A stretch of DNA of 64,000 nt from Apium graveolens (Eukaryota > Streptophyta > Magnoliopsida > Apiales > Apiaceae): assembly GCF_009905375.1 (NCBI RefSeq), contig NC_133647.1:44119794-44183793 (forward strand), read 5' to 3'. Shown here in pieces: positions 10,496 to 22,285 of this stretch. The position numbers and the translations under genes are program-made. How positions within the stretch are numbered: position 1 is the stretch's first letter; every line of letters begins with the position of its first letter. The notes beneath the pieces are model-generated. The model did not search any database. It was not told the DNA's origin and was given only the letters and a program-made list of their open reading frames with translations.

Positions 10496-13435
10496 CTCTC
10501 TGTGAGTTATGGTTTTCCGAACAAGCAAAGTGCTCAGCTGTAGGAAATCACCATTGGGAATCCCTCTGTAGCTCACCCCAGCACAGCAACCCAAACACAA
10601 ACACAAATCACCTCAGGTGCCTCTCAAAAGAAACCTGTTGTAAAAAGGAAGAAACTTAAGCTGGCTGCCAGGGTTGAGGCTCAAGTTGAGAAACCCCAAG
10701 AGAGTGGGAGATCAACTACTACAAATACTGATGTAGCCAAATTAAAAGTTGATGCAACACAAGTTCCTCAATCTTATAAACCTTTAAAATCTGTAAGGAA
10801 GAAGCTTGTGCTTTAAGGATTAGAATCAGATGATGAAGAGGACAATGCTACCTTATCTTCAAAATTTCCAAGCTTGCATTGTAATTCTTCTCCAAGACCA
10901 GTTGTTCTACCAACTGATGAGGGCACAACTACTGATGTTGTTCACAATGCCAGAAATACTGATACAACTGGTACAAGCCCAAGGCCAAGGAAAAGAAAGC
11001 TGTCAAAAGCCTGCTATGCTCAAAATCTACTCAAAGATTAAGAAAGAAATTACTGAGAAGACACATAGTGCATTTAATCTAAATCCTGATTTCCAAACAA
11101 ATCTTGATGCACGTGTGGACTTGTCTGATTCTCCAGTGAAGCAGTCAAGGAAAAGAGTGAGGGAAATAACTCCTGGTCAAGTAGAAGAAAGTGTCAAGAG
11201 GCTACAAAGGGAAAGTATTTTCCCTGGATCAAGCACACAAGAACCTGTATCTCAAAGGGATATAGCAGCTACAAATTTTGATCCAATCCCACAAGAACCT
11301 GCACTTCAAAGTACTGCAACAGATATTGAAGAACTAGAGCCTCTTGTTGAAAAGTCCATTCAACAATGGCATGATGATAAATATGTTAAGCTCAAAGCTG
11401 AATTTGCAAAGATTAAAGACTTTTGTCATTCTATTGAGAATCATACTTAAAGCATAGAGCTGGTTTCAAGCTTGGAGTAGCATATGAGTCAGAAACTGAA
11501 TTTGAGGAGAGGAGTACACAAGAACCTGAATGTCAAAGCCATCCAGCAACTCCAGAATCTCTAGCCCCACAAGAACCATTGCATCAAAGTTGCAATGAAG
11601 GCTTAACTCCCGAATGAGTGATATTCGTTCTAGATACTGAAGGAAGAATTCATCCATCACCACCAACTAATGATATCTTATCAGTACCTCCACTGGATGT
11701 CTTCAAAGAAGCTGAGTCTTCAGAATCACAAGGTATAAATATTGATTCCACCTTATCAGCATTTATTTAAATACTGATTTTGTATTATCGGGATTTATTT
11801 ATCCAATTATAAATGTTGTTGGTATGATTATATCTACATCTTTAATTAAGGACTACCTCTAGTTATATGACCACAAACAACCTTTCTTTAGCCACCTCTT
11901 ATTTATGTAGAAAAAATTATCTGAGCCTTTCATGTGAGGATGAGAGAAATGATTTAGAGAAAAACAGAATTAAAGAGAAGCAGGATCCTTCCTGAAAAAT
12001 GAAGGGGTAGATGAGAGTCAGGATTTAGTAATTCTTGTGAGGAAACTCTAACTATTAAAAGTTATGAGCTGTGTGGTATGAGGAGTAGTGAGACTACTTT
12101 AAAAGAATATAGAGATTGAGTGTTACTTGTTATATTTTGCAGGTGCACATAGTACAAAAGAAATAGCTGCTGAACAACAGTCTGTAGTCCCTCAAATAAA
12201 CTCTAATGTACCAAGTGCTGATAATCACCCTATAGGTTTAAGTACTGATACTTTCCTGTAGTCCACTCACTCTATCTATCCATCACATATTATTCTCCCT
12301 ATTGTTGCTGAAGATGCAGATGCATAACAGTCCATTTATGAAGATCCATTCATAGTAGGGTTACCACAGTACTCCACATGTATTGAGGTCTTGGAGATAA
12401 ATACCGAAGCTCCACCTCACCTGTCTACTATTCTTAAAGATGTGGAGTTAAATACTGATGGCATGGCAGTTTCTGAGGCAACTGGATCTCATACAGCACC
12501 AATTCCTGATTATATCTTAAATGTTGAATATGGAGATGAAGTTCAGTAGATAGTTCAAGAACCATTTATTGATGAAGGATCTGTTCATGAGACTGAATCT
12601 AATGATGGTGAAGAGGTTGAAACTTCACATCTTAATGTTATTCTGGATCCTCAGGAGAATCTAGATCAACCAATTTTCCTTGAAGATATAACCACGCATG
12701 TGAGGCAACAAAAGTTGAAGGAGTTAGATGCCAAGTATAAGCCGGAGTTCTTTGATGATGTCTGTAATGCAAAATGGAAGGATGTTGAATATCCTATATC
12801 CAAGATCAATGTTGTCAATCATTTGGAAACAGCTGAAAAGACAATTCGGAATCCTGACATGCTCAATCATCTAAAAGCATCTACTATTCTGGTCAGATTT
12901 CTACAGAAAGCTCAAGAAGCTACTACTTCTAAAATTAATCAAATCATAGATTCTTTTGTTACTACAAAGCTTACCATTAATAAGGAAATTCAGAAGCAGA
13001 TTGCACCTATTGTTGACAGACAGACTCAAATTGAAGCCAATCAGGCTAAATTGGAGGAACATCAGAAGATAATGTCTGGGCAACTTACTGAGGTACAAAC
13101 TTTAATGGAGCTTATTCTATCCCTTCTGCTTGGTGATACAGTTGAAGCAGAGAGGGATGACTTATAAGTCAAACTACATTTCAAAGTAGACTGATCAAAC
13201 TAAATATGTTGTTATATGCCTATTAGAGGATCTAAAGTGGTTAAGTCTCTGGGAAGAGAAGTTCTTACTTTTAATCCTAATGAAAAGAGGATTGGATTTC
13301 TGGAACTAGATGATCTATCACTTGGAAATTCAGAATTACATGATCTCAGGGCAGCCATCTACCAAAATGATGAATCAATAGATGAGATAAAAGATATCAA
13401 ACAGATGATACAATAGTACTTGGATGTTATGGAAT
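10496..13435 (+). pseudogene. Element B 3' ORF remnant (unknown function)
   Basis: Coding-like sequence begins at once after element A and shows low-complexity Thr/Gln/Lys-rich protein (KPVVKRKKLKL), a TAA near 10815, and a frame change near 11010-11030. It then continues through VKQSRKRVREI and EPLVEKSIQQWHDDKYVKL to about 11732. After a candidate intron it resumes near 12143, with stops at about 12258, 12325 and 12547, and a clean segment at 12700-13167 (KELDAKYKPEFFDD, then a coiled-coil-like IEANQAKLEEHQ). A further fragment lies at 13216-13416. No signal peptide or membrane segment is visible, so I do not call it envelope. It is like the 3' ORF of element C. Confidence 0.6.
11733..12142 (+). 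other. Candidate spliceosomal intron in B 3' ORF
   Basis: The coding frame reaches AATCACAAG followed by GTATAAAT, then 410 bases of AT-rich sequence with many stops, then a pyrimidine-rich TATATTTTGCAG, after which coding-like sequence resumes. Joining at these borders keeps the phase (phase 1). This is a prediction from sequence only. Confidence 0.5.
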
Positions 13436-13608
13436 AAAATCTATTGAGGAAGTTCCTTGAAGAAGCTGAAGACTGTATTAGAGTTTTGAATTGAAGATAA
13501 AGTATGATAATCACTGATTCTAAGAATGTATATGTTTATTTAATTTCTACATTTATACAATTTTTGACATCATCAATTAGAACTTGTGTATAATTATATA
13601 ATACACAA
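13436..13608 (+). other. Element B 3' untranslated stretch
   Basis: AT-rich sequence with stops in all frames between the last coding fragment and the purine tract. Confidence 0.5.
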
Positions 13609-13620
13609 GTTGGGAGAGAT
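13609..13620 (+). other. Polypurine tract of element B
   Basis: A short purine run (TGGGAGAGA) sits one base from the LTR start TGTTAAAAG. It marks the plus-strand orientation of B. Confidence 0.65.
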
Positions 13621-14125
13621 TGTTAAAAGAAATTGATGATATCAGTATATAAACTATCATAGTTTATTATCAGTATTTGATATCAGGATTTACTGAAGGT
13701 GACGTCATTAGTATCTATCTATCAGTATTTTATTATCAACATTTAACGATCAGTACTTAGTCACATCATTAGATATCAAAGAAGTAAAAGGATTGTAGAA
13801 TTCAAGGTGGTAAAGCACTTTACGTATAGAAGCAATTATACATGGATATGTATAAGGTTTCCTTATTGTAATAGAATAGGATTTCTTATTGATTATGTAA
13901 TTGTGCACTATATAAGCACATATTAGGTTTACACTATATGTGTTATGAATTGTTATATCTTTTAGATAATCTAGAAACTCTCAAGGATAATTGTTCATCC
14001 TTTTGAAAGAGTACTTTTGTAACAGTTTTTATCTGATTAATATAAAAACAGTTGATTCTGTTAAGCTTTATCAAATTATTTGCATAAACTATATTTACCC
14101 CTACAGTTGTATTACAGACCTAACA
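13621..14125 (+). repeat. Element B 3' LTR (505 bp)
   Basis: The repeat starts TGTTAAAAGAAATTG and ends CAGACCTAACA. Its first 140 bases carry four or more copies of ATCAGTATT-type words. A TATATAAG box lies at 13909-13916. Only one copy is in the window, so borders rest on the purine tract and on TG...CA ends. Confidence 0.65.
13909..13916 (+). promoter_or_regulatory. TATA box in B LTR
   Basis: TATATAAG about 290 bases into the LTR, in the position expected for a U3 promoter. Confidence 0.5.
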
Positions 14126-14159
14126 TAGTAATACACTTAAAGCCTTTTATAGGCTAACT

Positions 14160-14430
14160 GAATAGTGTTTGACACTAGATGACCCCAATCGGGACTAATA
14201 TGTGGGCGTTTATCACTCTTTAACCTTTATCAAGGTTAATTATAGGGTGAAAGCAGCTAATTTTAAGCTAGAATGTGCTAATTGGCCTTAATTAAGGCCA
14301 ATCTGTCTTAATCGGGGTTAATTCATCTTAATCAGGACTAATTAGTATGCATAAGCCACTAAATATCCCTAATCCATGCTAATCATGTGCATAAATAATT
14401 TAAACAACCCTAATCGGGGTTAATTATATC
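14160..14430. repeat. Dispersed TTAATC-type repeats in E
   Basis: Words like AATCGGGGTTAATT, AATCAGGACTAATT and CCTTAATTAAGGCC recur at intervals of 25-50 bases. Several are inverted copies of one another. The stretch has no coding region and no other recognised feature. Confidence 0.5.
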
Positions 14431-14479
14431 ACACGAACCAAATCAAAAAATTTCGCACGAGGATCATTAGAAAACCTAC

Positions 14480-14700
14480 AAGACCTTCTGGACCATCCTC
14501 CCAGGAGGTCCTGGTCGGCCTCGCCTCACCTCCCCATGTAGGCTGCTCGGCTCCTCTTCGTCGGCTGGAGCTGAGCCTCCTGCTGACCGGGAGGTGAACG
14601 TCCTGAATTTTTTTTGCAGAAGCTTCGACTCGGCCATATGCCCTTCATGTGGCCTGCTAGGCTTTTTATGCTCTTGGTCGACCATGGATCCACCTCCATG
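14480..14700 (+). repeat. GC-rich E repeat, copy 1
   Basis: GC-rich sequence with landmarks CCCAGGAGGTCCTGGTCGGCC, CATGTGGCCTGCT, CTTGGTCGACCATGGA and CCACCTCCATGGTGGTC. Related copies lie at 14945-15110 and 27985-28160. Confidence 0.65.
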
Positions 14701-14744
14701 GTGGTCCTAGAGCCTCTTGCAGCTTCTCCGTTCTTGCTTTCATG

Positions 14745-14870
14745 AACGTTCTGTACTTTTTATATTGAATGTTCTCTACTCATTCTAGTAAATATTATGT
14801 ACTCGCTGTAGTGAACGTTATGTACTTGTTCTAGTGAACATTCTGTACTTCACGAAACTTGTTCTTGTGG
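14745..14870 (+). repeat. GAACGTTC motif array, part 1
   Basis: About five degenerate copies of TAGTGAACGTTCTGTACTT-like units, spaced roughly 25-35 bases. The core GAACGTTC is an 8-base palindrome. Confidence 0.65.
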
Positions 14871-14944
14871 GCGTTCTAGTCTTCACAGACCTTGTTTTCG
14901 TGGATTTTCTAACCTTCTTAAAACTGGCAAGAGTTTTCAAAAAA

Positions 14945-15110
14945 ATTCCTAGGAGGGTCACTGGAAAACCTTCAGGACGGTCTGGCCCAATCCTACAGAA
15001 AGTTCTGGTTGGCCCTAATCCTTCCATGTGGCCTACTCGGCCAAACTTGATCTTGGCCGGCCATGGAGCCACCTCCATGGTGGTCTTGGTCGACCGAGAG
15101 GCGAACGTTT
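14945..15110 (+). repeat. GC-rich E repeat, copy 2
   Basis: Shares with copy 1 the landmarks CCATGTGGCCTACTCGGCC, CATGGAGCCACCTCCATGG and TCTTGGTCGACC. It ends just before the second motif array. Confidence 0.65.
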
Positions 15111-15265
15111 TTTGAACTATTTGTACTCATTCCCGTGAACGTTCAGAACTTGTTGTGGTGAACGTTAACTCTTTTCTAGTGGACGTTCTACTCTTTTCTA
15201 GTGAACGTTCTACTATTTTTCTAGTGAACGCTCTGCTCCTGTTCTCGTGAATGCTCCGCTCTTCA
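15105..15265 (+). repeat. GAACGTTC motif array, part 2
   Basis: At least six variants of TCTAGTGAACGTTCT, again about 25-30 bases apart, ending with CTTCACGAAACTTGTT, which also follows part 1. It lies 350-500 bases upstream of a plus-strand TATA box. Confidence 0.7.
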
Positions 15266-15614
15266 CGAAACTTGTTTCTCAAAATGTCCCTGTAATCAAG
15301 CTGTGGCTATAGATGGCCATTTATATTGGATTAAGAGCTTGATATTGCTCTAACCTTCATGATTTTCACTAATCTTAGTGATTAGCATATTTAATCACCG
15401 AGTTAAGACTAACGACTTGTGTTAAGCCTCTGTCAGGATTTTCTTTGAGGACTGATATGATTAGCGACGCTCTGAATCACTTTATTCATTTATTATTACC
15501 TTCCTTATGTCATCTTGATCGTTTTTCCTACTATTATTTGGTGTTTTTTCGAGGGATACTTGTTAACGCGAAGCAGGCAGAGTTATGACCCGCTATAGCA
15601 GGTACCTCTTCTCT
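15266..15614 (+). other. Non-coding E sequence upstream of antisense promoter
   Basis: I see no ORF or repeat here; it lies between the motif array and the TATA box and may hold promoter elements. Confidence 0.4.
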
Positions 15615-15622
15615 TATAAAAG
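15615..15622 (+). promoter_or_regulatory. TATA box for the antisense ORF of E
   Basis: TATAAAAG on the plus strand. It is followed by a pyrimidine-rich leader (repeated CTCAAGTTCTC-like words) typical of plant 5' untranslated regions, and then by the ORF at 15853. A GTATAGCC...TTGTAACAG pair at about 15798-15838 could be a leader intron. Confidence 0.5.
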
Positions 15623-15852
15623 AAGATGAGAAGTGCTCATTTCCATTCACACCTTCATTTCTCAACTTCTCAAGTTCTCTCAAGTTTTAGAAGCTCTCAA
15701 CTCTTTAAGTTTTTCAAGTTGTCTCAAGGTCCTAACAAGCCCTTCATCTCAGCCAAGGAAGCCATGCACAAGAGAGCTACAATCTGATCACTAAAAGGTA
15801 TAGCCTTCATTTCTCCTTATCCCTTAACCGTTGTTGTAACAGCTTAAAGAGT

Positions 15853-16089
15853 ATGCTAGATGAGCGATCTGATGAGTATCTCAGCATCGTTCACTTTGAT
15901 GCATTCAAGCATAAGAGCGTGCTTGATGAAGAGGACGTCAACGAGATTCAGTCGAGTTACCCCTGGCCTGACTGTATAGAGGTTTGTAAGGCCAATCACA
16001 ACGAGAGGACATGTAACATGAGCACTAACAGGTTATATATGTACAAGGCAGCTCTAAAATCCGGGCTAAGTTTTCGATCACACCATTTC
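15853..16089 (+). pseudogene. E antisense ORF, N-terminal exon, broken by D
   Basis: The ATG at 15853 opens a frame (MLDERSDEYLSIVHF) that runs to 16089, where element D enters. It resumes at 27072 after the ATTTC duplication, with the same phase, and continues with residues of the plant transposon-type domain. The encoded style (SGLSFRSHHF, then on the far side NGWAFII and WNKKFVV) is like plant proteins annotated as transposon or gag-like, but the function is unknown. It runs opposite to the E pol, between pol and the expected 3' LTR. Confidence 0.6.
16085..16089. other. Target duplication of element D, left
   Basis: ATTTC here is repeated at 27067-27071 on the other side of D. Confidence 0.85.
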
Positions 16090-19000
16090 TGTGACGGCCT
16101 TAACCCCGGGGTCAGGAGCTGACGTCATTAACAACAATAATAATAAACATAATATAACCAATTCAAGAATATAATACAACTACGACCCCTTTAACAAGAT
16201 CTTTTCCAGGTTTAAGTTTGATTTAGATTACAACTATTACAACACCAACTTATTCAAGCCATTCTAACACAACTAGCTTAATACAACAACTCAATAGACC
16301 ATCTTTGGTCCAACACAACTACCTCGGAGGAGCCTGGCACGGAAGGCACTGGAACTCTACCCTGACTACCGTGGAAGAATCTCCTAGGCATCTGCAATAC
16401 ATATATAAAACATTCAGCAAGGGTGAGCAATCAATTGCTCAGCGGTACCACTATATGAATAATAAGTAAACCAATTTATGATAAAACAGATATAGAAACA
16501 GAATTCATAACTTTTACAAAACTATTAAAACATGTATAAACTGGATATCAAAACTAGCATGCTCTGTAAAACAAAATCAACAGTCGTGTGTTGTGCATAA
16601 ATACCAGAGTTCAATTTTAGCATGCTATTTCCTATCCAAAACCACTGTCCATTGTTGGACCCATAAATCATCTGTCCTGATACGGGGACCATAAACTATT
16701 TGTTCCGTTACGGGAACCATTAAACCAAAGTCAGATATAAAAGTGGATGAATTCTAGGGATAACTGATCAGTCTATCCCACCACAATTTTTGTTCCAGAA
16801 TTAGAGACTAGCTAGGTCTCTGTTATGCTGGACTAAGCGGCCTACCAGTGCGCGCATCCGACTTAGCCTCTTACGCAACCACTTGCTGGGCCGTTACCTA
16901 ATAACGGGCCTCTTACGCCACTGATCATCCAATATCTGATTCACGTTTATCCAGTTTTCAAAATCAATTACACCTATATCTTTTTAAACAATTACAGCAC
17001 ACATTCAAAAATCCTTTTCAATTTAATCACAATGTAGAGATTGGTATTTTCAGAAGTTACTTTTTCCCCAAAACATTCGTTAATAAAATAATTAAATACG
17101 GGGAATACGTAACTTAAAACATCCTGTTCCAGTACGTAATTGAAATCCACAACTATTCATATATACTGAACTGTAAAAGATTAGTTCAGGGGTACTTGCC
17201 TTGCAGAGCTTTACAACTATTACTGATCAACTTTGAGCCAACTCGAACGTTCAAGATTTATCGTCTAACCACTAGATCACCTTGGATTTGACTTCAACAC
17301 TCAGATTCTTCGGTTGAGACCCTAATGAGCTCGTCGACTGTCCACTAGGTTATCCTTAGTCCAACGTCCACTTTCGGTTTCCCTGACTAAAACCTACAGG
17401 GTCGAAACACTCAATGTTAGACGACCAGGTATGCTTAACATATCCTCGCTAACAACCTACCCATTCATTATCAAATCCCGACTCACATTTATACATATTA
17501 TAATATCACACGCAACAATTAGGGTTTACATTCTCGAAAATTGGTTCGGTGTTCGTTTTTAGAAAATATATATACTCGTCATTTTACGACATCAGGGTTA
17601 TTGGTTTTGGTAAAATATTTCATCACAACATACAATTAGGTTTCATAAAATACTCATTATGATTATACAAGTATACACGTTTGATCGGTATTTCCGATAA
17701 TTACGAGGTACGCTCCCGAACCTTCGAATTTAATTTTACAAAAATCGGAAATCGTCTCCTCTGTTTATCGGCCTACCCGTCGAAACACAATCGACGTCAA
17801 ACCAATCCACAACAATCGCAACAACCATCCAACTACAATTCCCAACCACCGATTCAAACCAACAATATCAGTCGAAATCCACAAATTTCCAAATTCCAAC
17901 CCAATTACAATTATTAATTTATTATTCATATTTTATATTTATTTATTTTAAAATATTAGGACTCAGAACAAATCATCACAGTCCACCGTCAGCTCATCGA
18001 AATTCATCGCTGATGGCGGTAAAATTCGCGGGTACCCGATTATTTCGGGTTTCCAACGCGAATCCTACCGATTAAATTCGTCGTAATAATTCAAAATTTA
18101 AGAATAAAAATTTGAGAAATCATAAAGGTAATCATCGAATTAAATAATAATAAACAAAATCACAACATCAATTTCGAATTACTGGCAACCAACAAACCAA
18201 CCACACACGCGCGCGTGTGGGCTGGAAAAGAAACTAACACGGCCAAACAAAAAACACAGACAACAGGCGGCAACTAAAGGAACTCGACGGCAATCAGTAC
18301 AAGCACTGCAAAGTTCACAAGCATCAAAGCAAATATACATACATACACACGTATACGTGTTTGTATATTTTCGCACAAGAAAACCCAAGAAGAAGCAGTG
18401 GAAACAACAGAGGTAACAGGCGGCGAATCGCCGGAGATGGAACAACGGCTCGACTTACCGGAGAGAAGAAGGGACGGCGGTGAATCGAGAAATGAGACAA
18501 GGGGGAGTAGACAGTCGAGAGTGTAGAATAGGGCGAGAGACTGTTGTGAGGTGTTTTGTGTGTGTTTTTATCCTTATCAATTAGTAACGAATTGCAGCTA
18601 GAAACGGAGCCAAGACAATCCTGAAAACTAAACACGTGTATTCACTATACCTGAAATCTTGATTTTTGTTCCGTGACTGGATATTTACGAACCGAGGTGC
18701 ATTTAAATGGTTTCAGAAAATCATGAAAACAGTCTTAAAATGTTATAAATATCTCGAAGTTAATAAAAACGTCAATTTTGTAATTTTAAAATAATTTCTG
18801 AAACACAATTTATACCCGCTTTTATCATTTAAACGAATCGAAGCGTACGTGAAATTATTCCCAAAAATTCCCAAAATAATTTTAAAATTCTCGATATATT
18901 CCAAACTTAAATAAATACGAGTTTCATAATTTTTATAGAATTTTGGAATTAAATACGAATTTTACCAATAAATGCAATCAGAAAATCATACAGGGCTAAA

Positions 19001-19313
19001 TAATTGATAAAATATTGATTTCTAAATTTTATAAAATCCCAAAAATAATTATTTTAATATAAAACCATAAAAATATTTTCTAGAGACATTTCAAATATTT
19101 ATGCAAATAATTTTGCATTAAATCCACTTTTAAAAGTGAAAATAATTTAGTACAACTCAATAATTAATTACACGAACAACCCGGTACACCATAGATCACA
19201 CATAGATTATAATAGAAAAACACATAGCTAATAGAAGATATATACACATTTTATTTATTTAATAATTCCATAATTACATATTTAAATAATACAAAAATAC
19301 ACGAGTCGTTATA
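16090..19313 (-). repeat. Element D 3' LTR
   Basis: Starts TGTGACGGCC and ends CGAGTCGTTATA on the plus strand; the expected terminal CA has mutated. It matches 23839-27066 along its whole length, with many substitutions. It contains a conserved inverted repeat at 16888-16910. Open frames such as 18324-18635 recur in the other copy and are not evidence of a gene. Confidence 0.9.
16888..16910. repeat. Inverted repeat in D 3' LTR
   Basis: GGGCCGTTA and TAACGGGCC are separated by five bases, and the same 23 bases occur at 24638-24660. Confidence 0.6.
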
Positions 19314-19332
19314 TACTTACCCCCTTAAAAAG
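19314..19332 (-). other. Polypurine tract of element D
   Basis: On the minus strand TTTTTAAGGGGGTAAGTA abuts the LTR. Confidence 0.7.
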
Positions 19333-19359
19333 ATCCTGTCCTCAGAATCTGGTTTAACT

Positions 19360-21060
19360 AATTAAGTGAGGATATTTGTCAAGCATATCTGACTCTACTT
19401 CTAGGTAGACTCTTCTGGATTTATTCAAAGCATACTTGTTATGGATATAAACTCATTCATAAGGGCTCGCTCTTAATGATCTAGGATTTGAATCGATCAT
19501 TCCACGCAGAATAAATTTGGATAAGAGCCCATTGGCTCCTAATCAATGACTTGGTTCAAATTAGTTACATATCGCTATAACATTGACATGTGGAACACAT
19601 TAGATATATATGTTGCAAATGCGGCAGCAACATCAACTCATGGGCAACTTTACCTTTATTTATCAATACCTTAAACGGTTCACTATATTTAGGACTCAAC
19701 TTGTCCCTTCTATTCAAACCTAACCAATCTCTTTCAAAGTGAAACTTTTATCAATATCCACGATCCTATTTCTATATCCATACTCTTTTGATGTAAATCT
19801 GCGTTCCTTCTTTGTCTATCTCGAGCTGCTTCAACTCTTCTCCAAATTAACACTACTATGCCCTGGGTGTGCTGAACTAATTCAGGATCTAATAACATTT
19901 CTACTCCCACTTTATCTTAATAGTATGGGGAACCACACTTATGTCCATACAAGGCTTCACGAGGTAGCATTCCCCTACTAGCATGATAACTATTAGCATA
20001 GAAAACTCAATCTATGATAGGTGATTACCTCAGTTTCTTTTTTTAAACCCAAAATATATACTTTCCGCATATCTTATATTGTCCGAATCATCTTCTCACT
20101 TTGACCCTTCGTCTAAAGATGATAGGCAGTACTTATTTTCAACTCAGTTTCCAAACATTCAAACACCTCTTACTCATTCTCATCCGTCAAGGCTAGAAAG
20201 TAATCTCGTATATTCACTTCTTATCACCTTCAGGTATTCGAACTCCAACTTTTACTCTTTCCAATTCTTTTATTAATTCCTCAATAGTCTTAATCACATT
20301 CAATTCTTCTATTCTGCTCAAGTCATATGTCCCTAAATAGACCTTGCTTGGTTGGTAGTTACTCAAATAACCGGGGCTCATAATCAATTTTGACCATAAT
20401 TTCATACTTTTGAAGCTTAGTATACAATTGCTACTCTTTAACCCTTCACGGGAATTTCTTTTGGTGTTCAACTTGGCAATTCTTAGTTCTTGAATGGGCG
20501 AGGATATTATCAATAAATACAATTACACCTCATAAATACTCCTTATACACCATGTTCCTTAATTCCTTATAGACAACTGATACACTTGTTACTTCACATT
20601 TTATCACCAGAACTTGCAACGCTCATAACTCATTCTAATCGCAATCTTTGATATGTCCTCAGGCTGGATCTTAAGTCAATCCCTGAGAAATAACACACTC
20701 CTTGAATTAAGTCACATAAGTAATCAATTCTTAATAGAGGTCAATTATTCTTATTCGTCATTTTGTTAAACTCCGATAATCAGTACACAACCTCATAATT
20801 CCATCCCTCTTCTCCAACAACATCACTGGTATGCTCACTTTCCTTCTTCCAAAAACTTTTACAATTACCGAACTAATTATTTCGTTCCACTGGCCTCCAG
20901 AGACTCCAGGGCATTTATTTATTACTCAAACTTCCCCCAACTTAAGTATTTTCTCCTTCGTATCTTTGCACATGGTGGATCTTCCTTATATCCTTAGCTT
21001 ATTACTTCTTTTTCTCATATGATTGGGAGAACTTCTTATATTGCTTCTGCGCCTAGAAAC
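19360..21060 (-). pseudogene. pol: Element D pol remnants: RT, integrase C-terminus, chromodomain
   Basis: RT traces lie at about 20850-20480: an LCTDYRSLTK motif, a YFSGIDLRS motif, and FIDN in place of the catalytic FIDD. The integrase C-terminal part is at about 20000-19560 (SYHASRG, NVFHMSML). It is followed by chromodomain remnants at about 19510-19370 (ILDH, NPEEST). The block from RT to integrase is far too short, so RNase H and most of the integrase core are deleted, and there are many stops. The visible chromodomain supports a Tekay assignment. Confidence 0.7.
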
Positions 21061-21119
21061 TTACCTTACTATTGGCTTCTTCTGGTAACCAATCACTGTC
21101 CTGGTTCTTATCAGGGTTT

Positions 21120-22285
21120 TGAGCAGCTGAACTTTTAATCATATTATAAGTCTTAGCATTGGCTATACTGGGCGTCAAACCTTTTGATGCACTACCTCAC
21201 ATGCTATCTCGGGAAGCACTTCTATAGTTCTTGGCAACATACCCCACCTTGCCATAGTTGTAACAGGTGAATCCTGGATTTTCCACCTTACATTCTGACG
21301 CGTAGTGTCCTTTCTGTCCACATCTGAAATATTTAATATTTGCCTTACACCTTCCACCATACCTCTTACCACATTGCTTACACTCCGATATAGGCGACTT
21401 AACCGACTTGGCTTGATTAGAGCTGGTTGATGTGTTACTAATCCTGTTTAAAGAAATACTTTTCCCTCTAAATTCTTTATTCTTACTCCTTCCAACCTTT
21501 TTCTGAGACTTCTGGCTGGATCCTTCTTGACCTGATGCTTCTTTCGTATCATCTATCTTTCGCTTCCTATCTTCTTTTTCTCTAGCGGATAACTTCTGAT
21601 CAAATTCAATTACTAAGGCGGCCTAAACTACAGAAGGATACGTCTTGAGTTGTAATGCCACCACTCAACTACGAATTTCAGGCTTCAATCCTTGTTGTAA
21701 CCTTCTTGCCTTCTGAGCTTCAGAACATACATAATCTGGTACAAACCTAGCTAACTCTGTGAACTTAGCCTCATACTCAGCTACACTTCTATCGCCTTAC
21801 TTCTATTCCAAAAACTCAATCTCCATTTAACTCTGCACACAATGTGGGAAATTCTTTTCCAAAAATAACTCAGTAAACCTAGCCCATAGAACAGGGCCTT
21901 CTCCTTCTAACACTCTGGTTGACTCCCACCAGTAATTCGCTTCTTTCTTTAAGAAGTAGCTTGCATAACCAGTCTTAAGATTATCACTTACTTGGACAAG
22001 ATTGAAAGCTTTCTCCATCTCTTTTAACCATGCTCCAGCAGCTACTGGATTAGGTTCACCTTTAAACTCAGGAGGTTTAACATTCTGGAAAGATTTAAAA
22101 CTAGCACTTTGGTTCACTCCTTGTTGGTGCTGCTGCAACAGTAGTTGCTGCTGCTGAACCTGTTGGATTAACTACAACTGTTGTTGCTGCTGCTGGCGTA
22201 ACAAATCTAAAATTTCATTTATAGTTGGACCCTCTGCAAAACTACTACTATTTTCTTTAGACTGGGTAGCTTTCTTGGGTGGCAT
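21120..22285 (-). pseudogene. gag: Element D gag with zinc knuckles (disabled)
   Basis: The start is the ATG at 22285 (MPPKKATQSK). A glutamine run (about 22190-22120) with an in-frame TAG precedes the gag domain, clean at 22138-21827 (AWLKEMEKAF, YFLKKEANYWWE, FLEKNFP). More stops follow. Of the zinc clusters near 21380-21220, the first of two CCHC boxes has lost its first Cys (YFRCGQKGHYASEC), and the second has Tyr at three ligand positions (CYNYGKVGYVAKNY). All four changes would be G-to-A in the coding strand. Confidence 0.8.

Larger units (their letters stand above)
10496..14125 (+). mobile_element. Element B: Copia (Sirevirus-like) 3' part, interrupted by A
   Basis: Plus-strand remnant holding a 3' ORF, a purine tract and a 505-base 3' LTR. 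The left end is the insertion point of element A, so gag, pol and the 5' LTR must lie left of the window. The 3' ORF has the same style and order as that of element C (Ser/Thr/Pro-rich, charged, then a helical tail), which supports the Copia assignment; there is no pol here to confirm it. The base sequence after the LTR (TAGTA) would be the target duplication. Confidence 0.7.

Noticed and set aside
18324..18635. 103-codon ORF conserved at 26076-26387
   Set aside because: Again a pair of LTR copies, here of D; codons are Ser/Leu/Pro low complexity and neither strand shows a domain.
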